Below, piece by piece: positions 1 to 7,666 of a DNA stretch of 64,000 nucleotides; the first letter of the stretch is position 1, and the number at the start of each line of letters is the position of its first letter. Under the pieces are notes generated by a model, which saw only the letters and a list, made by a program, of their open reading frames with translations, ran no database searches and was not told where the DNA came from. The position numbers were made by a program, and so were the translations under genes. This DNA comes from Anoxybacterium sp963668245 (GTDB lineage Bacteria; Bacillota; Clostridia; Peptostreptococcales; Anaerovoracaceae): the NCBI GenBank assembly GCA_963668245.2, contig OY764195.2:124001-188000 (forward strand), read 5' to 3'.

Positions 1-33
1 TGCCATCATATTTACTTTTAAAACATCATGCAT
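1..33 (-). CDS. 5' end of a gene running off the window, probably hypB
   Basis: An ATG at 33-31 opens a frame reading MHDVLKVNMMA before the edge. A strong GGAGGG ribosome site lies 7 bases upstream. It follows hypA by 64 bases on the same strand. HypB, the GTPase that delivers nickel together with HypA, is the usual next gene, and HypB proteins often start with a short segment of this type. Only 11 codons are visible, so hypB is inferred from position. Confidence 0.4.
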   Translation of the reverse strand, partial: MHDVLKVNMMA

Positions 34-97
34 GAGGGTTCCCTCCTATCAAATCGCTTGTGGGTACATATTTTTTTAGAAATAAATTGAGATAAAA

Positions 98-457
98 TTA
101 TTCATCGCCGCTTTCTTTCTCAATCTCAATGGATTCTATATAAAACTCTTTACCAATCTCTGTTGGCTCTCCATCAGCTCCACAATAGGGACATGCAAAA
201 GAAAGGAACTGTCTTTCAAACAATTGATTGCAACTTGTACATTTCATCTTTGGCTTCACATGCTGGATTTCAATCGTTGCACCTTCACACAGCGTTCCTT
301 CCGATATTACATCAAAATACATCTGAATTGAGTCTCCTACAAAACCAGAGTAATCGCCCACCACAAGCTTTATGGATTTAACTCGAGAAGCACACAACTC
401 AGTTGCGTGCTTCTCTGCCAATTTAATAATTTGTTGTGTAATTGGAAACTCGTGCAT
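98..457 (-). CDS. hypA: Hydrogenase nickel metallochaperone HypA
   Basis: HypA delivers nickel, with HypB, to the large subunit of [NiFe] hydrogenases during maturation in the cytoplasm. The 119-residue protein has the family length. It begins with Met-His-Glu, where His2 is the nickel ligand of the family, and has two CxxC pairs of the structural zinc site (CTSC and CPYC, about residues 73-92). Its ATG overlaps the stop codon of echF by one base (TAATG), so it is translationally coupled to the hydrogenase operon. This placement makes the Ech enzyme its obvious client. The acidic C-terminus is unremarkable. Confidence 0.93.
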   Translation of the reverse strand: MHEFPITQQIIKLAEKHATELCASRVKSIKLVVGDYSGFVGDSIQMYFDVISEGTLCEGATIEIQHVKPKMKCTSCNQLFERQFLSFACPYCGADGEPTEIGKEFYIESIEIEKESGDE

Positions 458-837
458 TATTCAGTCTTTGCCTCAGCTTTTGGCTCCGGCGCAGCACCAA
501 CAAACGAATCAACAATTTTTTCAGTGCTTGGAGTGGTATATGTATTTTCATTGGTCAAGCACTTTTTCGGACAAACCTCTACGCAACAGCTGCATTGGAT
601 GCACTGCATTCTTTCGATTGTCCAAGTTCTTGTATTTCTGTCTACTGTGATTGCATTGGTTGGGCATTTTTTCTGACAAATACCACAATAGATACAATCA
701 TCAATTTGAATTGCTATATGACCGCGAGTTCGTTCTTCCCACTGTCTTGGAATGACAGGATACATGAGAGTTGCTGGCTTTTTAAACAAGCTTCTCATAA
801 CCATTTTACCTATTTTAAATGCTTGCATTGCTCTCAC
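457..837 (-). CDS. echF: Ech-type hydrogenase subunit F, 2x[4Fe-4S] ferredoxin
   Basis: Polyferredoxin subunit of the membrane-bound energy-converting hydrogenase. It passes electrons between soluble ferredoxin and the small subunit. The 126-residue protein holds two [4Fe-4S] motifs, CIYCGICQKKCP and CIQCSCCVEVCP, in the middle, the NuoI/EchF pattern. The N-terminus is basic with a short hydrophobic stretch fit for membrane-side docking. The C-terminus (after about residue 105) is a low-complexity Ala/Glu/Lys/Pro tail that most EchF proteins lack and that is probably disordered. The gene abuts echE upstream and overlaps hypA by one base. Confidence 0.92.
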   Translation of the reverse strand: MRAMQAFKIGKMVMRSLFKKPATLMYPVIPRQWEERTRGHIAIQIDDCIYCGICQKKCPTNAITVDRNTRTWTIERMQCIQCSCCVEVCPKKCLTNENTYTTPSTEKIVDSFVGAAPEPKAEAKTE

Positions 838-1920
838 CTACCTTTCCGTACAGCTGATGCAAGGGTCAATTGTTAATACAACCATAGGAACATCAGCCAA
901 ATCGCATCCCTGAAGGATTTTGGTCATCGCTGGAATATTCGCATTGGTAGGCGTCCTAACTCTAATACGTTCTAAGAACTTAGAATCTGCACCCTTCACA
1001 TAGTAATATGCTTCTCCTCTAGGCTGTTCTACTCTCGTAATAAACTCACCTGCAGGAACATTTCCTTTTACTGGAACAGCAATCTCGCCATCCGGAATCA
1101 TTTCAACTGCTTTTGCAATCAAATCAATTGACTGATATACTTCTCTGATTCTGACAACAGTTCTTGCATGACAATCCCCTGCGGTTTCAACACACGGTTC
1201 AAATCCTAGTTTATCATAAACACCATTTCCAATGAGACGCATATCCTGAGCCAGTCCGGATGCTCTTGCCATTGGTCCTACTGCACAAAGTTCAGCAGCA
1301 TCCTCTTTGGAAAGATACCCAACACCAACAAGACGATTTCGTACTGAATAATCGTCCATAAATGTATCAGTCAACTCTTTGAATTCTTTTTCCATATTTC
1401 TCAATACGGAAACCATTTCATCCAAAGTCGCTTTGTCGATATCTTTTCTCACTCCGCCAACTTTGCAAACAGAGAAAATAACACGACCACCAGTTGTTTT
1501 TTCGAACAAATCCAGTACCGCTTCTCTCAGTCTCCAGCAATGCATAAACAAGCTTTCAAATCCAAAACCGTCTGCTAAAAGTCCGAGCCATAACATATGG
1601 CTATGGATTCTTGATAATTCATGCCAGATTGTTCGAAGGTATTCAGCTCGTTCTGGTACCTCAATGCCCATATGGCCTTCTACTACGTGGCAATATCCCC
1701 ATCCATGACCAAAACTGCAAATACCGCAAATTCTTTCAATAACGTATACCATTTCAGTATACTCTTTCTTTTCCACTAGCTTTTCAAGTCCTCTATGAAT
1801 GAAACCAATCTTCGGAATCGCTTCCACTACCTTTTCATCTTCAATCACAAGGTCAAGATGGACTGGTTCTGGGAGAACCGGATGCTGCGGTCCGAAAGGA
1901 ATAATAGTACGTTTACCCAT
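838..1920 (-). CDS. echE: Ech-type [NiFe] hydrogenase large subunit
   Basis: Catalytic large subunit of a group 4 membrane-bound [NiFe] hydrogenase, which reduces protons with ferredoxin electrons (or the reverse) while moving ions across the membrane. Both nickel-binding motifs are present: RICGICSFGH near residue 63 and DPCISCTER at the extreme C-terminus. The protein is therefore a real [NiFe] subunit and not the Complex I homologue NuoD, which lost these cysteines. It ends directly after the second motif, without the C-terminal extension that an endopeptidase removes in most other hydrogenases; this is known for Ech/CooH types. It lies between echD and echF with almost no spacing. Confidence 0.95.
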   Translation of the reverse strand: MGKRTIIPFGPQHPVLPEPVHLDLVIEDEKVVEAIPKIGFIHRGLEKLVEKKEYTEMVYVIERICGICSFGHGWGYCHVVEGHMGIEVPERAEYLRTIWHELSRIHSHMLWLGLLADGFGFESLFMHCWRLREAVLDLFEKTTGGRVIFSVCKVGGVRKDIDKATLDEMVSVLRNMEKEFKELTDTFMDDYSVRNRLVGVGYLSKEDAAELCAVGPMARASGLAQDMRLIGNGVYDKLGFEPCVETAGDCHARTVVRIREVYQSIDLIAKAVEMIPDGEIAVPVKGNVPAGEFITRVEQPRGEAYYYVKGADSKFLERIRVRTPTNANIPAMTKILQGCDLADVPMVVLTIDPCISCTER

Positions 1921-1921
1921 C

Positions 1922-2296
1922 TTATTCTACCTTCCCTTCTGTCTCTTTTGGATTCCACGGCGTAGGCTGTGAAACCATGAAGAAGTGGCCGCCAAAATTA
2001 AGAGTCATGTGTTTAATTTTAACACCGAATAAGTCCTGCATCTCGTTTTCATAAACAAAAGCAGCCCAATAGAGTCCAGTTATGCTCATAATTTCATCTT
2101 CTTCCGCAATAACCATTCTCAAATTCAGCAATACATGTTCTTTATCAAAAGAATATGTGAGTTCAAATCCTTCCGCAACTTTTGTACAGCAAGCCTGACC
2201 CAAACGATATCCGTCTGCCTTCAAATCCTGAACCTTTTCTAGCAGTTGGGAAGGCGTGATTGAGATGAATTCTTGAATTTTCCAAAGCTCACTCAT
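1922..2296 (-). CDS. echD: Ech-type hydrogenase subunit D (NuoC-like)
   Basis: Small hydrophilic subunit related to the 30-kDa NuoC subunit of Complex I and to the N-terminal part of HycE. It sits in the peripheral arm and has no cofactor of its own. The 124-residue length and its place between echC and echE match ech operons. The family signature is seen in the stretch AAFVYENEMQDLFGVKIKHM (about residues 78-97), corresponding to the conserved ERE-x-D-[LM]-[FY]-G region of NuoC. One base separates it from each neighbour, so it is co-translated. Confidence 0.88.
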   Translation of the reverse strand: MSELWKIQEFISITPSQLLEKVQDLKADGYRLGQACCTKVAEGFELTYSFDKEHVLLNLRMVIAEEDEIMSITGLYWAAFVYENEMQDLFGVKIKHMTLNFGGHFFMVSQPTPWNPKETEGKVE

Positions 2297-2297
2297 T

Positions 2298-2768
2298 TTA
2301 TGCCTCCTCCTGTTCTTTCACTTCTGCAACCGGTGCTGGATTTTTGTCCATTGCCGCACGTTTTTCAGCAAGAACACCCAGTCCTTTTACAACGCCGTCA
2401 ATAATTGCTTCCGGTCTTGCCGCGCACCCAGGAACATATACATCTACTGGAATAACGGTATCGATACCACCCATGATGTTATAACATTCCTTAAATATTC
2501 CTCCAGATGTTGCGCAAATACCAATTGCTACAACAACTTTCGGCTCTGGCATTTGTTCATATATTTGTTTTACTACAGTAATATTTTGTTCATTGACTGA
2601 TCCTGTCACTAGAAAAATATCGGCATGCTTCGGGTTACCGGTATTAATAATACCAAACCTCTCCACATCATACATCGGTGTAAGACAAGCCAATACTTCT
2701 ATGTCACATCCGTTACAGCTAGAACCGTCATAATGGATGATCCATGGTGATTTTGTTACATATGACAT
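2298..2768 (-). CDS. echC: Ech-type hydrogenase small subunit (NuoB-like)
   Basis: Electron-transferring small subunit carrying the proximal [4Fe-4S] cluster next to the Ni-Fe site. The ligands expected for NuoB/EchC are visible: C and C in SSCNGCDIEVLAC near residue 20, a cysteine in GICATSGG in the middle, and the PGCAARP motif near residue 115. Length (156 residues) fits the family. The C-terminus is a charged Glu/Ala/Lys tail resembling that of the EchF here. A strong ribosome site (AAGGAGGTG) precedes the ATG in the gap after echB. Confidence 0.92.
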   Translation of the reverse strand: MSYVTKSPWIIHYDGSSCNGCDIEVLACLTPMYDVERFGIINTGNPKHADIFLVTGSVNEQNITVVKQIYEQMPEPKVVVAIGICATSGGIFKECYNIMGGIDTVIPVDVYVPGCAARPEAIIDGVVKGLGVLAEKRAAMDKNPAPVAEVKEQEEA

Positions 2769-2781
2769 TGACTACACCTCC

Positions 2782-3654
2782 TTAACCTATAAAGTAGAGA
2801 ACCAGTAGGTTCACAAATCCTAAAGTGATAGCTACAATCCAAGAAGCATTGATTGCAACTTGCCATTTCATTCTGGCATAGCTGTTGTCAATGAGAATTT
2901 CTAGGAAGTATACCGCAATGCAAACGATAATTGCTACAATCGGACTCCACGGAGCACGATGTGCGATAAAGAGATATACAAACCCAATCAGGAATATATT
3001 CTCATACCAGTGAGCAATCTCAATCACAGCCATTGTCTTTCCAGAAAACTCTGTGGTCATACCTTTGACAAGCTCTTGATGCGCATGATGAGACATACTC
3101 AAATCAAAAGGTGACTTTCTAAGTTTGATTGTCAGGATGAACACAAATCCAAGGAAGATTCCAGGCAAATACTGGATCCCCATAATCGGAGATGTTACGA
3201 TGTCATAAATGTTAAAGCTACCATTGACAATATAAAAACCAACTGCAGTCAGTAAAACCATCGGTTCGTATGCCATCATTTGTAACAGTTCACGCTCTGC
3301 ACCAATTTGTGCATATGGAGAATTTGAAGAAAAAGCTGCTACAACAAGGAAAATACTTGCCAATGTAAGCGAGAAGATAATTAGTAATAAATCTCCTCCA
3401 GCAAAGAAGAAGCATCCTGTGATTACTACAAAAATAAAGAAGCACATCACATAGAAATCTTGAACCTTGTTTACTGTAATTGGTTCCTTTTCAAGGAGCT
3501 TGAAAAAGTCATAAAAAGGCTGTAAAATTGGAGGGCCAAATCGTCCCTGCATTCTTGCAGTGATTCTTCGGTCTATTCCAGCTAGCAAGCCACCTGCAAG
3601 TGGGGCAAGAATCAAATATGCGACGATGCCAATTATGCTTGTTGTTAAATTCAT
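2782..3654 (-). CDS. echB: Ech-type hydrogenase membrane subunit B (NuoH-like)
   Basis: Integral membrane subunit related to NuoH/HycD, forming the quinone-site-equivalent junction between the peripheral arm and the ion-pumping module. The 290-residue sequence is very hydrophobic with about eight membrane segments. It carries the conserved cytoplasmic loop RRITARMQGRFGPPILQPFY (about residues 29-48), with the ARMQxRxGP core typical of this family, and a second signature around residue 155-205 containing KSPFDLSMSHHAHQE. It starts directly after the echA stop codon. Confidence 0.93.
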   Translation of the reverse strand: MNLTTSIIGIVAYLILAPLAGGLLAGIDRRITARMQGRFGPPILQPFYDFFKLLEKEPITVNKVQDFYVMCFFIFVVITGCFFFAGGDLLLIIFSLTLASIFLVVAAFSSNSPYAQIGAERELLQMMAYEPMVLLTAVGFYIVNGSFNIYDIVTSPIMGIQYLPGIFLGFVFILTIKLRKSPFDLSMSHHAHQELVKGMTTEFSGKTMAVIEIAHWYENIFLIGFVYLFIAHRAPWSPIVAIIVCIAVYFLEILIDNSYARMKWQVAINASWIVAITLGFVNLLVLYFIG

Positions 3655-5556
3655 CTACAGCACCCCCCCTAATAGAATTGCGAAAGTTGCAACGATTACA
3701 ACAACTGTTGTAATTACACCAATCACATTCATTCTCTTTTCAGCAAAATAGTCTTCCATATACCAGTTTTTCAAAGATACAGGAACACCTTTTTCAAAAG
3801 ATCCAAGGAAGTTTAGGTCATCACCCATATTGGCACCAGCCATATAGATTGGTACAATTTTTTTGTTTGTTTTTCCGTAAAAGAGCAATGGCAATAGTAC
3901 CACAAGTGCTAGCATTCCTGACATGATATACATATTGCCAGAAGACAGAGCCAAAACAGGCACTGCTGGGAACGCAGCTTGTAAGTATGGTACGATTAAG
4001 AACTTGGACATCATTGGGAAAATCAAACAAATCACAACGGTCAGCACAGTAAGAGAACCAAGAACAAGCCACTCTTCTTTATGTACATCCTGCTGGATAT
4101 TTTCACGGTTAGCCATAATAGCTACCATCTTGCCAAGCCACTTTGTCCAGTAGAATAAAGTAGCCGCACTACCAAAAACAATCATCATAACTAACAGTAC
4201 ATTGCCAGAATCTACAAATGCCTTCATCGCAGCCCATTTTGAAACCAGCATACCGAATGGTGCTAAGAACATGCCTACAATACCAACAATCATAAAAGTT
4301 GCTAGTTTTGGCATTCTACCAAACAAACCATCCATATCTTCAATATCTCTGCTTCCGATATTGTGTTCAGCAGTACCTACGCAGAGGAACAGAAGAGATT
4401 TTGTAACTGCATGGAAAATAATCAACATAATCGCAGCCCATACTGCAGCAGAAGTACCAATACCTCCGCAAGCAACAATCAATCCAAGATTAGCAACAGT
4501 TGAATATGCCAAAACTCGTTTTGCATTGCTTTGAGAAATTGCAGCAAAGGATGCCATCAAGAACGTAATTCCGCCTACTAACATTACCATGATACCAGCA
4601 ATGTTCCAACCGAGTACTGGCGCCAGTTTTACAATTAAGAAAACACCGGCTTTTACCATCGTCGATGAGTGAAGTAGTGCAGACGTAGGTGTAGGTGCAA
4701 CCATAGCGCCGAGCAACCAACTGTTAAACGGCATTTGTGCAGCTTTTGTAATTCCTGCAAATGCAAGAAGTGCTGCTGGAAGAACTACACTGATTCCCAT
4801 AGTTCCCATCGCAATCATTTGATTCAGTTCTAAGATACCATAGAATTTGCCTAAAACAATAATCGCTAGTGCAAAACCCAATCCACCTAATAAATTCATA
4901 ATCAAAGCTCTGAAAGAATTGTTGATTGCTTCCTGAGTCTTTGTAAATCCAATCAGGAAGAAGGAACATAGAGTGGTGATTTCCCAGAAGAAGTAAAGCC
5001 ATACCAAATTGTTGGATACGACAATACCAAACATTGCAGATAAGAATAAGAACATTAAGAAAAAGAATAGAGGTCTTTTGTCAGGCTGCTCATGATGGTG
5101 ATGTTGGAAATCTTTCATATATCCAATCGAATACCATGTGATGAGAGTACCAATAATACCAATAATAAGTACCATAATTAGGGAAAGCCTGTCAACATAA
5201 AGATTGTTGGAAACATGAATTCCATGTCCGATGCTTAACTCAAACCACATCATGAGAGGTGCTTGAATTGCCACAAGAACAGATGCAAGATATTTTTTGT
5301 ACTTGATGCCCAGTGCAAAGATCATGATTGCAAGACAAACTTCAATACCCATCATTAGGTAATTGATAGCTTCGCTTTCAAATTCAAAATATTCACTACC
5401 AGAACCAAAGTACTGCACAGTTAGATAAATGGAAGCGACTGCAATAATGATAGCAGATACCTTCACAATGTTATCTCTGGCCGCATCAGTCTTGAGAACC
5501 AAAAGAGCTAAAGCAATCACAAACGGAAACAAGATTAGAAAAAAAATAGTGCTCAA
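3655..5556 (-). CDS. echA: Ech-type hydrogenase ion-pumping subunit A (NuoL/HyfB-like)
   Basis: Largest membrane subunit, an antiporter-like NuoL/HyfB homologue with about 14-16 transmembrane helices that moves H+ or Na+ when the hydrogenase turns over. The proton-conducting core is recognisable, including the segment with HSSTMVKAG and the lysine/histidine-bearing helices around residues 270-360. I chose a TTG start at 5556 because AGGAGG lies six bases upstream. The longer open frame to 5595 would place that ribosome site inside the gene and begins with an atypical sequence. It is the first gene of the operon, with a promoter at 5647-5675. Confidence 0.92.
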   Translation of the reverse strand: MSTIFFLILFPFVIALALLVLKTDAARDNIVKVSAIIIAVASIYLTVQYFGSGSEYFEFESEAINYLMMGIEVCLAIMIFALGIKYKKYLASVLVAIQAPLMMWFELSIGHGIHVSNNLYVDRLSLIMVLIIGIIGTLITWYSIGYMKDFQHHHHEQPDKRPLFFFLMFLFLSAMFGIVVSNNLVWLYFFWEITTLCSFFLIGFTKTQEAINNSFRALIMNLLGGLGFALAIIVLGKFYGILELNQMIAMGTMGISVVLPAALLAFAGITKAAQMPFNSWLLGAMVAPTPTSALLHSSTMVKAGVFLIVKLAPVLGWNIAGIMVMLVGGITFLMASFAAISQSNAKRVLAYSTVANLGLIVACGGIGTSAAVWAAIMLIIFHAVTKSLLFLCVGTAEHNIGSRDIEDMDGLFGRMPKLATFMIVGIVGMFLAPFGMLVSKWAAMKAFVDSGNVLLVMMIVFGSAATLFYWTKWLGKMVAIMANRENIQQDVHKEEWLVLGSLTVLTVVICLIFPMMSKFLIVPYLQAAFPAVPVLALSSGNMYIMSGMLALVVLLPLLFYGKTNKKIVPIYMAGANMGDDLNFLGSFEKGVPVSLKNWYMEDYFAEKRMNVIGVITTVVVIVATFAILLGGVL

Positions 5557-5646
5557 TTTAATCCTCCTCTTTCTAGTTTGTCCGCAAAAAAACAAAGCTG
5601 CGACTCCTTGTTTTTTTACTTCTAGAACCTAAAATCATACAACTAC

Positions 5647-5675
5647 ATTATACTTCCCTCTCTTTGAAAGAACAA
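5647..5675 (-). promoter_or_regulatory. Sigma-70 promoter of the ech-hyp operon
   Basis: Read on the minus strand: -35 TTGTTC (5675-5670), 17-base spacer, -10 TATAAT (5652-5647), leaving a leader of about 85 bases before the echA TTG start. About 30 bases upstream of the -35 box lies a TCACA-N4-TGTGA inverted repeat (5708-5721), which could bind an activator. Confidence 0.65.
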
Positions 5676-5740
5676 GCCCTTTGTGAAAGAATAGCCCAAT
5701 AATATTTCACATTTGTGTGATTGTTTTAGGATGAATACAC

Positions 5741-5773
5741 AAAAAAAACCAGCAGATAATTGCTGGTTTTTTT
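5741..5773 (-). terminator. Rho-independent terminator after the first APC permease
   Basis: An eight-base stem AACCAGCA / TGCTGGTT with a six-base loop is flanked by A and T runs on both sides, so it can act on either strand. It lies just 3' of the permease gene ending at 5785. Confidence 0.85.
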
Positions 5774-5784
5774 GAGAAACTGTT

Positions 5785-7476
5785 TTACTTTACTTGTTCC
5801 AAGTTACCCTTCTTTGGTTCTACCATTGCTGCAATCACAAAACATACAACTGCTACAACAAGGAAAACGATGGTTGAAGTTTGAATCGCTTGAAGCATTC
5901 CGTCAAAGCTGCTGAAGAAGCCGGTTTCGTATTCTTCTGCATAGTATTCAGGACCCCAATCTCCTTCAAACCAAGGAAGCCATGCAAGAGCAAGTCCACC
6001 TACAACTGCTAGACCAAGGAAAATCGAACCGATTCGCTTTGTATCACCGATAGCCAAACCAGTCTTTGGATTGACAGGGTAACGTACAGCATCTTTTTTC
6101 GCAAGACCGCCATACATTTTTTTCCAAATAACATAAAGAACTGGTCCAGAAACGATTCCGAGCATACCACCAATAAAATAATCTGTCCCATTGATAAAGA
6201 AAGAGCAGAATGCGATGATGCAAGGAACAATACAAAGAACGGTAAGGAATCCCATTCCTCCTGGAATTTTAAACTTATAATCTTCTGTAGGAATCTTTCT
6301 TCGAAGAATCATTGCAGAGATAAAGATCATGACATAAGAAGATACTAAAAGAAACACGTCAACTACAACTACCGTGGTAAACGCAAATTGACATAAAATT
6401 AGATTTGTAATTGCTACAGATAAAACTGCTACGTATGGCACACCGTGTTTTTTATCACATTTTACTAGAATTGGTGGTGCGAGGTGATCATCTGCCAGTG
6501 CAAAGAAACCTCTTGACCCAGACGCAATATAGGTATTATAAATGGAGCATTGGGCTAAAACAGCAACAACGACGAAGAATACTCCAAATGCAGGACCCCA
6601 ATAATGAGTAACCACATCTGCATATCCTACCGTTCCGGCCTCTGTTCCCCAATTTTCCCAGTCACCCATGGAAGCAAGTCCTGCCATGGTTGGGAAAATA
6701 TATACCGCCATAATCAACGGCATCGTAATAATCGTTGCTTTCGGAATAACCTGTGGATTTGATACTTCTCCAGCAATTGTGGACATTGATTCATATCCAG
6801 AATACATCCACATACCAAGGGCAATTCCCATACCAATGTAATAAACCCAGTCTCCAAAACCGATTCCAACAAGACCCATAATTTCACCGTCTGCAGTGAA
6901 TGGAACAAATGGATTTGAGGACCAGTTCATGAAGCCGCAAATTGCTACCAAGGAAAACGCACAGATAACTAATACGGACAAAATTGTACTGATGATACCA
7001 ACATCTTTTACGCCTCGAATGTTGATATACGTAAATACCAGAATCATTGCAACCTTGAAAGCCATTTCAGCTGTACTTGATAAGTCCCAAGTGTTTGCAA
7101 TATAGCCGCCTGCCAAAATAACGTATAACGTGTTGTCAATATAGATGGAAATCGTTCTCCACCAACCTGCTTGGAATCCCCAGAATTCTCCACAAGCTTC
7201 CTGAACCCACTTATAATACCCGCCTTCTTGCGGTCTTGCCGATCCCAGTTCAGAAGCAACAAGTCCTAAAGGTGTGCTCCAAACAAATGGAAGGACAATC
7301 AACATAATAAGTGTTAATCCAGGTCCCGACTCTGGAATCATTTCTTCAATACCGTATGCACCTGCAGCACATAGGCAGAAGATCATGAATACAACTGTAG
7401 AAATTTTAATGTCGTGTTTTTTTAAACCGTGGTCATCAACAGATGCTGCCGATGTACGTGTTTCCACATCGTTCAT
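5785..7476 (-). CDS. APC superfamily amino acid/polyamine permease
   Basis: Secondary transporter of the amino acid-polyamine-organocation superfamily in the cytoplasmic membrane. The 563-residue protein has about 12-14 hydrophobic helices. The first contains the unwound substrate-binding glycine motif (GAYGIEEMIPESGPG, about residues 40-55), which resembles the polyamine:H+ symporter and glutamate/GABA antiporter branches more than classical lysine/histidine permeases. The substrate cannot be told from sequence. The start at 7476 was chosen because AAGGAGG lies 8 bases upstream; an earlier in-frame TTG would sit before that site. It is a single-gene unit with its own terminator and a leader carrying an inverted repeat. 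Confidence 0.85.
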   Translation of the reverse strand: MNDVETRTSAASVDDHGLKKHDIKISTVVFMIFCLCAAGAYGIEEMIPESGPGLTLIMLIVLPFVWSTPLGLVASELGSARPQEGGYYKWVQEACGEFWGFQAGWWRTISIYIDNTLYVILAGGYIANTWDLSSTAEMAFKVAMILVFTYINIRGVKDVGIISTILSVLVICAFSLVAICGFMNWSSNPFVPFTADGEIMGLVGIGFGDWVYYIGMGIALGMWMYSGYESMSTIAGEVSNPQVIPKATIITMPLIMAVYIFPTMAGLASMGDWENWGTEAGTVGYADVVTHYWGPAFGVFFVVVAVLAQCSIYNTYIASGSRGFFALADDHLAPPILVKCDKKHGVPYVAVLSVAITNLILCQFAFTTVVVVDVFLLVSSYVMIFISAMILRRKIPTEDYKFKIPGGMGFLTVLCIVPCIIAFCSFFINGTDYFIGGMLGIVSGPVLYVIWKKMYGGLAKKDAVRYPVNPKTGLAIGDTKRIGSIFLGLAVVGGLALAWLPWFEGDWGPEYYAEEYETGFFSSFDGMLQAIQTSTIVFLVVAVVCFVIAAMVEPKKGNLEQVK

Positions 7477-7495
7477 TAATTTTTCCTCCTTCAAG

Positions 7496-7537
7496 ATAAA
7501 ATTAGATATAAAGAAATAAAGCCTTCTCTAATTTTAT
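7496..7537 (-). repeat. Inverted repeat in the leader of the APC permease
   Basis: Eleven-base arms ATAAAATTAGA (7496-7506) and TCTAATTTTAT (7527-7537) form a perfect AT-rich stem with a 20-base loop directly upstream of the ribosome site of the permease at 5785-7476. It could be an operator or an mRNA structure affecting translation. No T-run follows, so it is not a terminator. Confidence 0.5.
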
Positions 7538-7621
7538 TAAATTTTCAGAAAACTGGCAACAATAAATTTGCTCTTTTAACTTCACCCAGTTGCTGTAAAG
7601 GTCAAAGTTATTTTTCCAAAG

Positions 7622-7655
7622 AAAAAACTCTCCCTGATAAAAGAGAGAGTTTTTA
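7622..7655 (-). terminator. Terminator after the second APC permease
   Basis: AAACTCTC / GAGAGAGTTT stem with T-runs on both sides, 12 bases beyond the stop codon of the gene ending at 7667. Confidence 0.8.
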
Positions 7656-7666
7656 GGGGTTTTATA

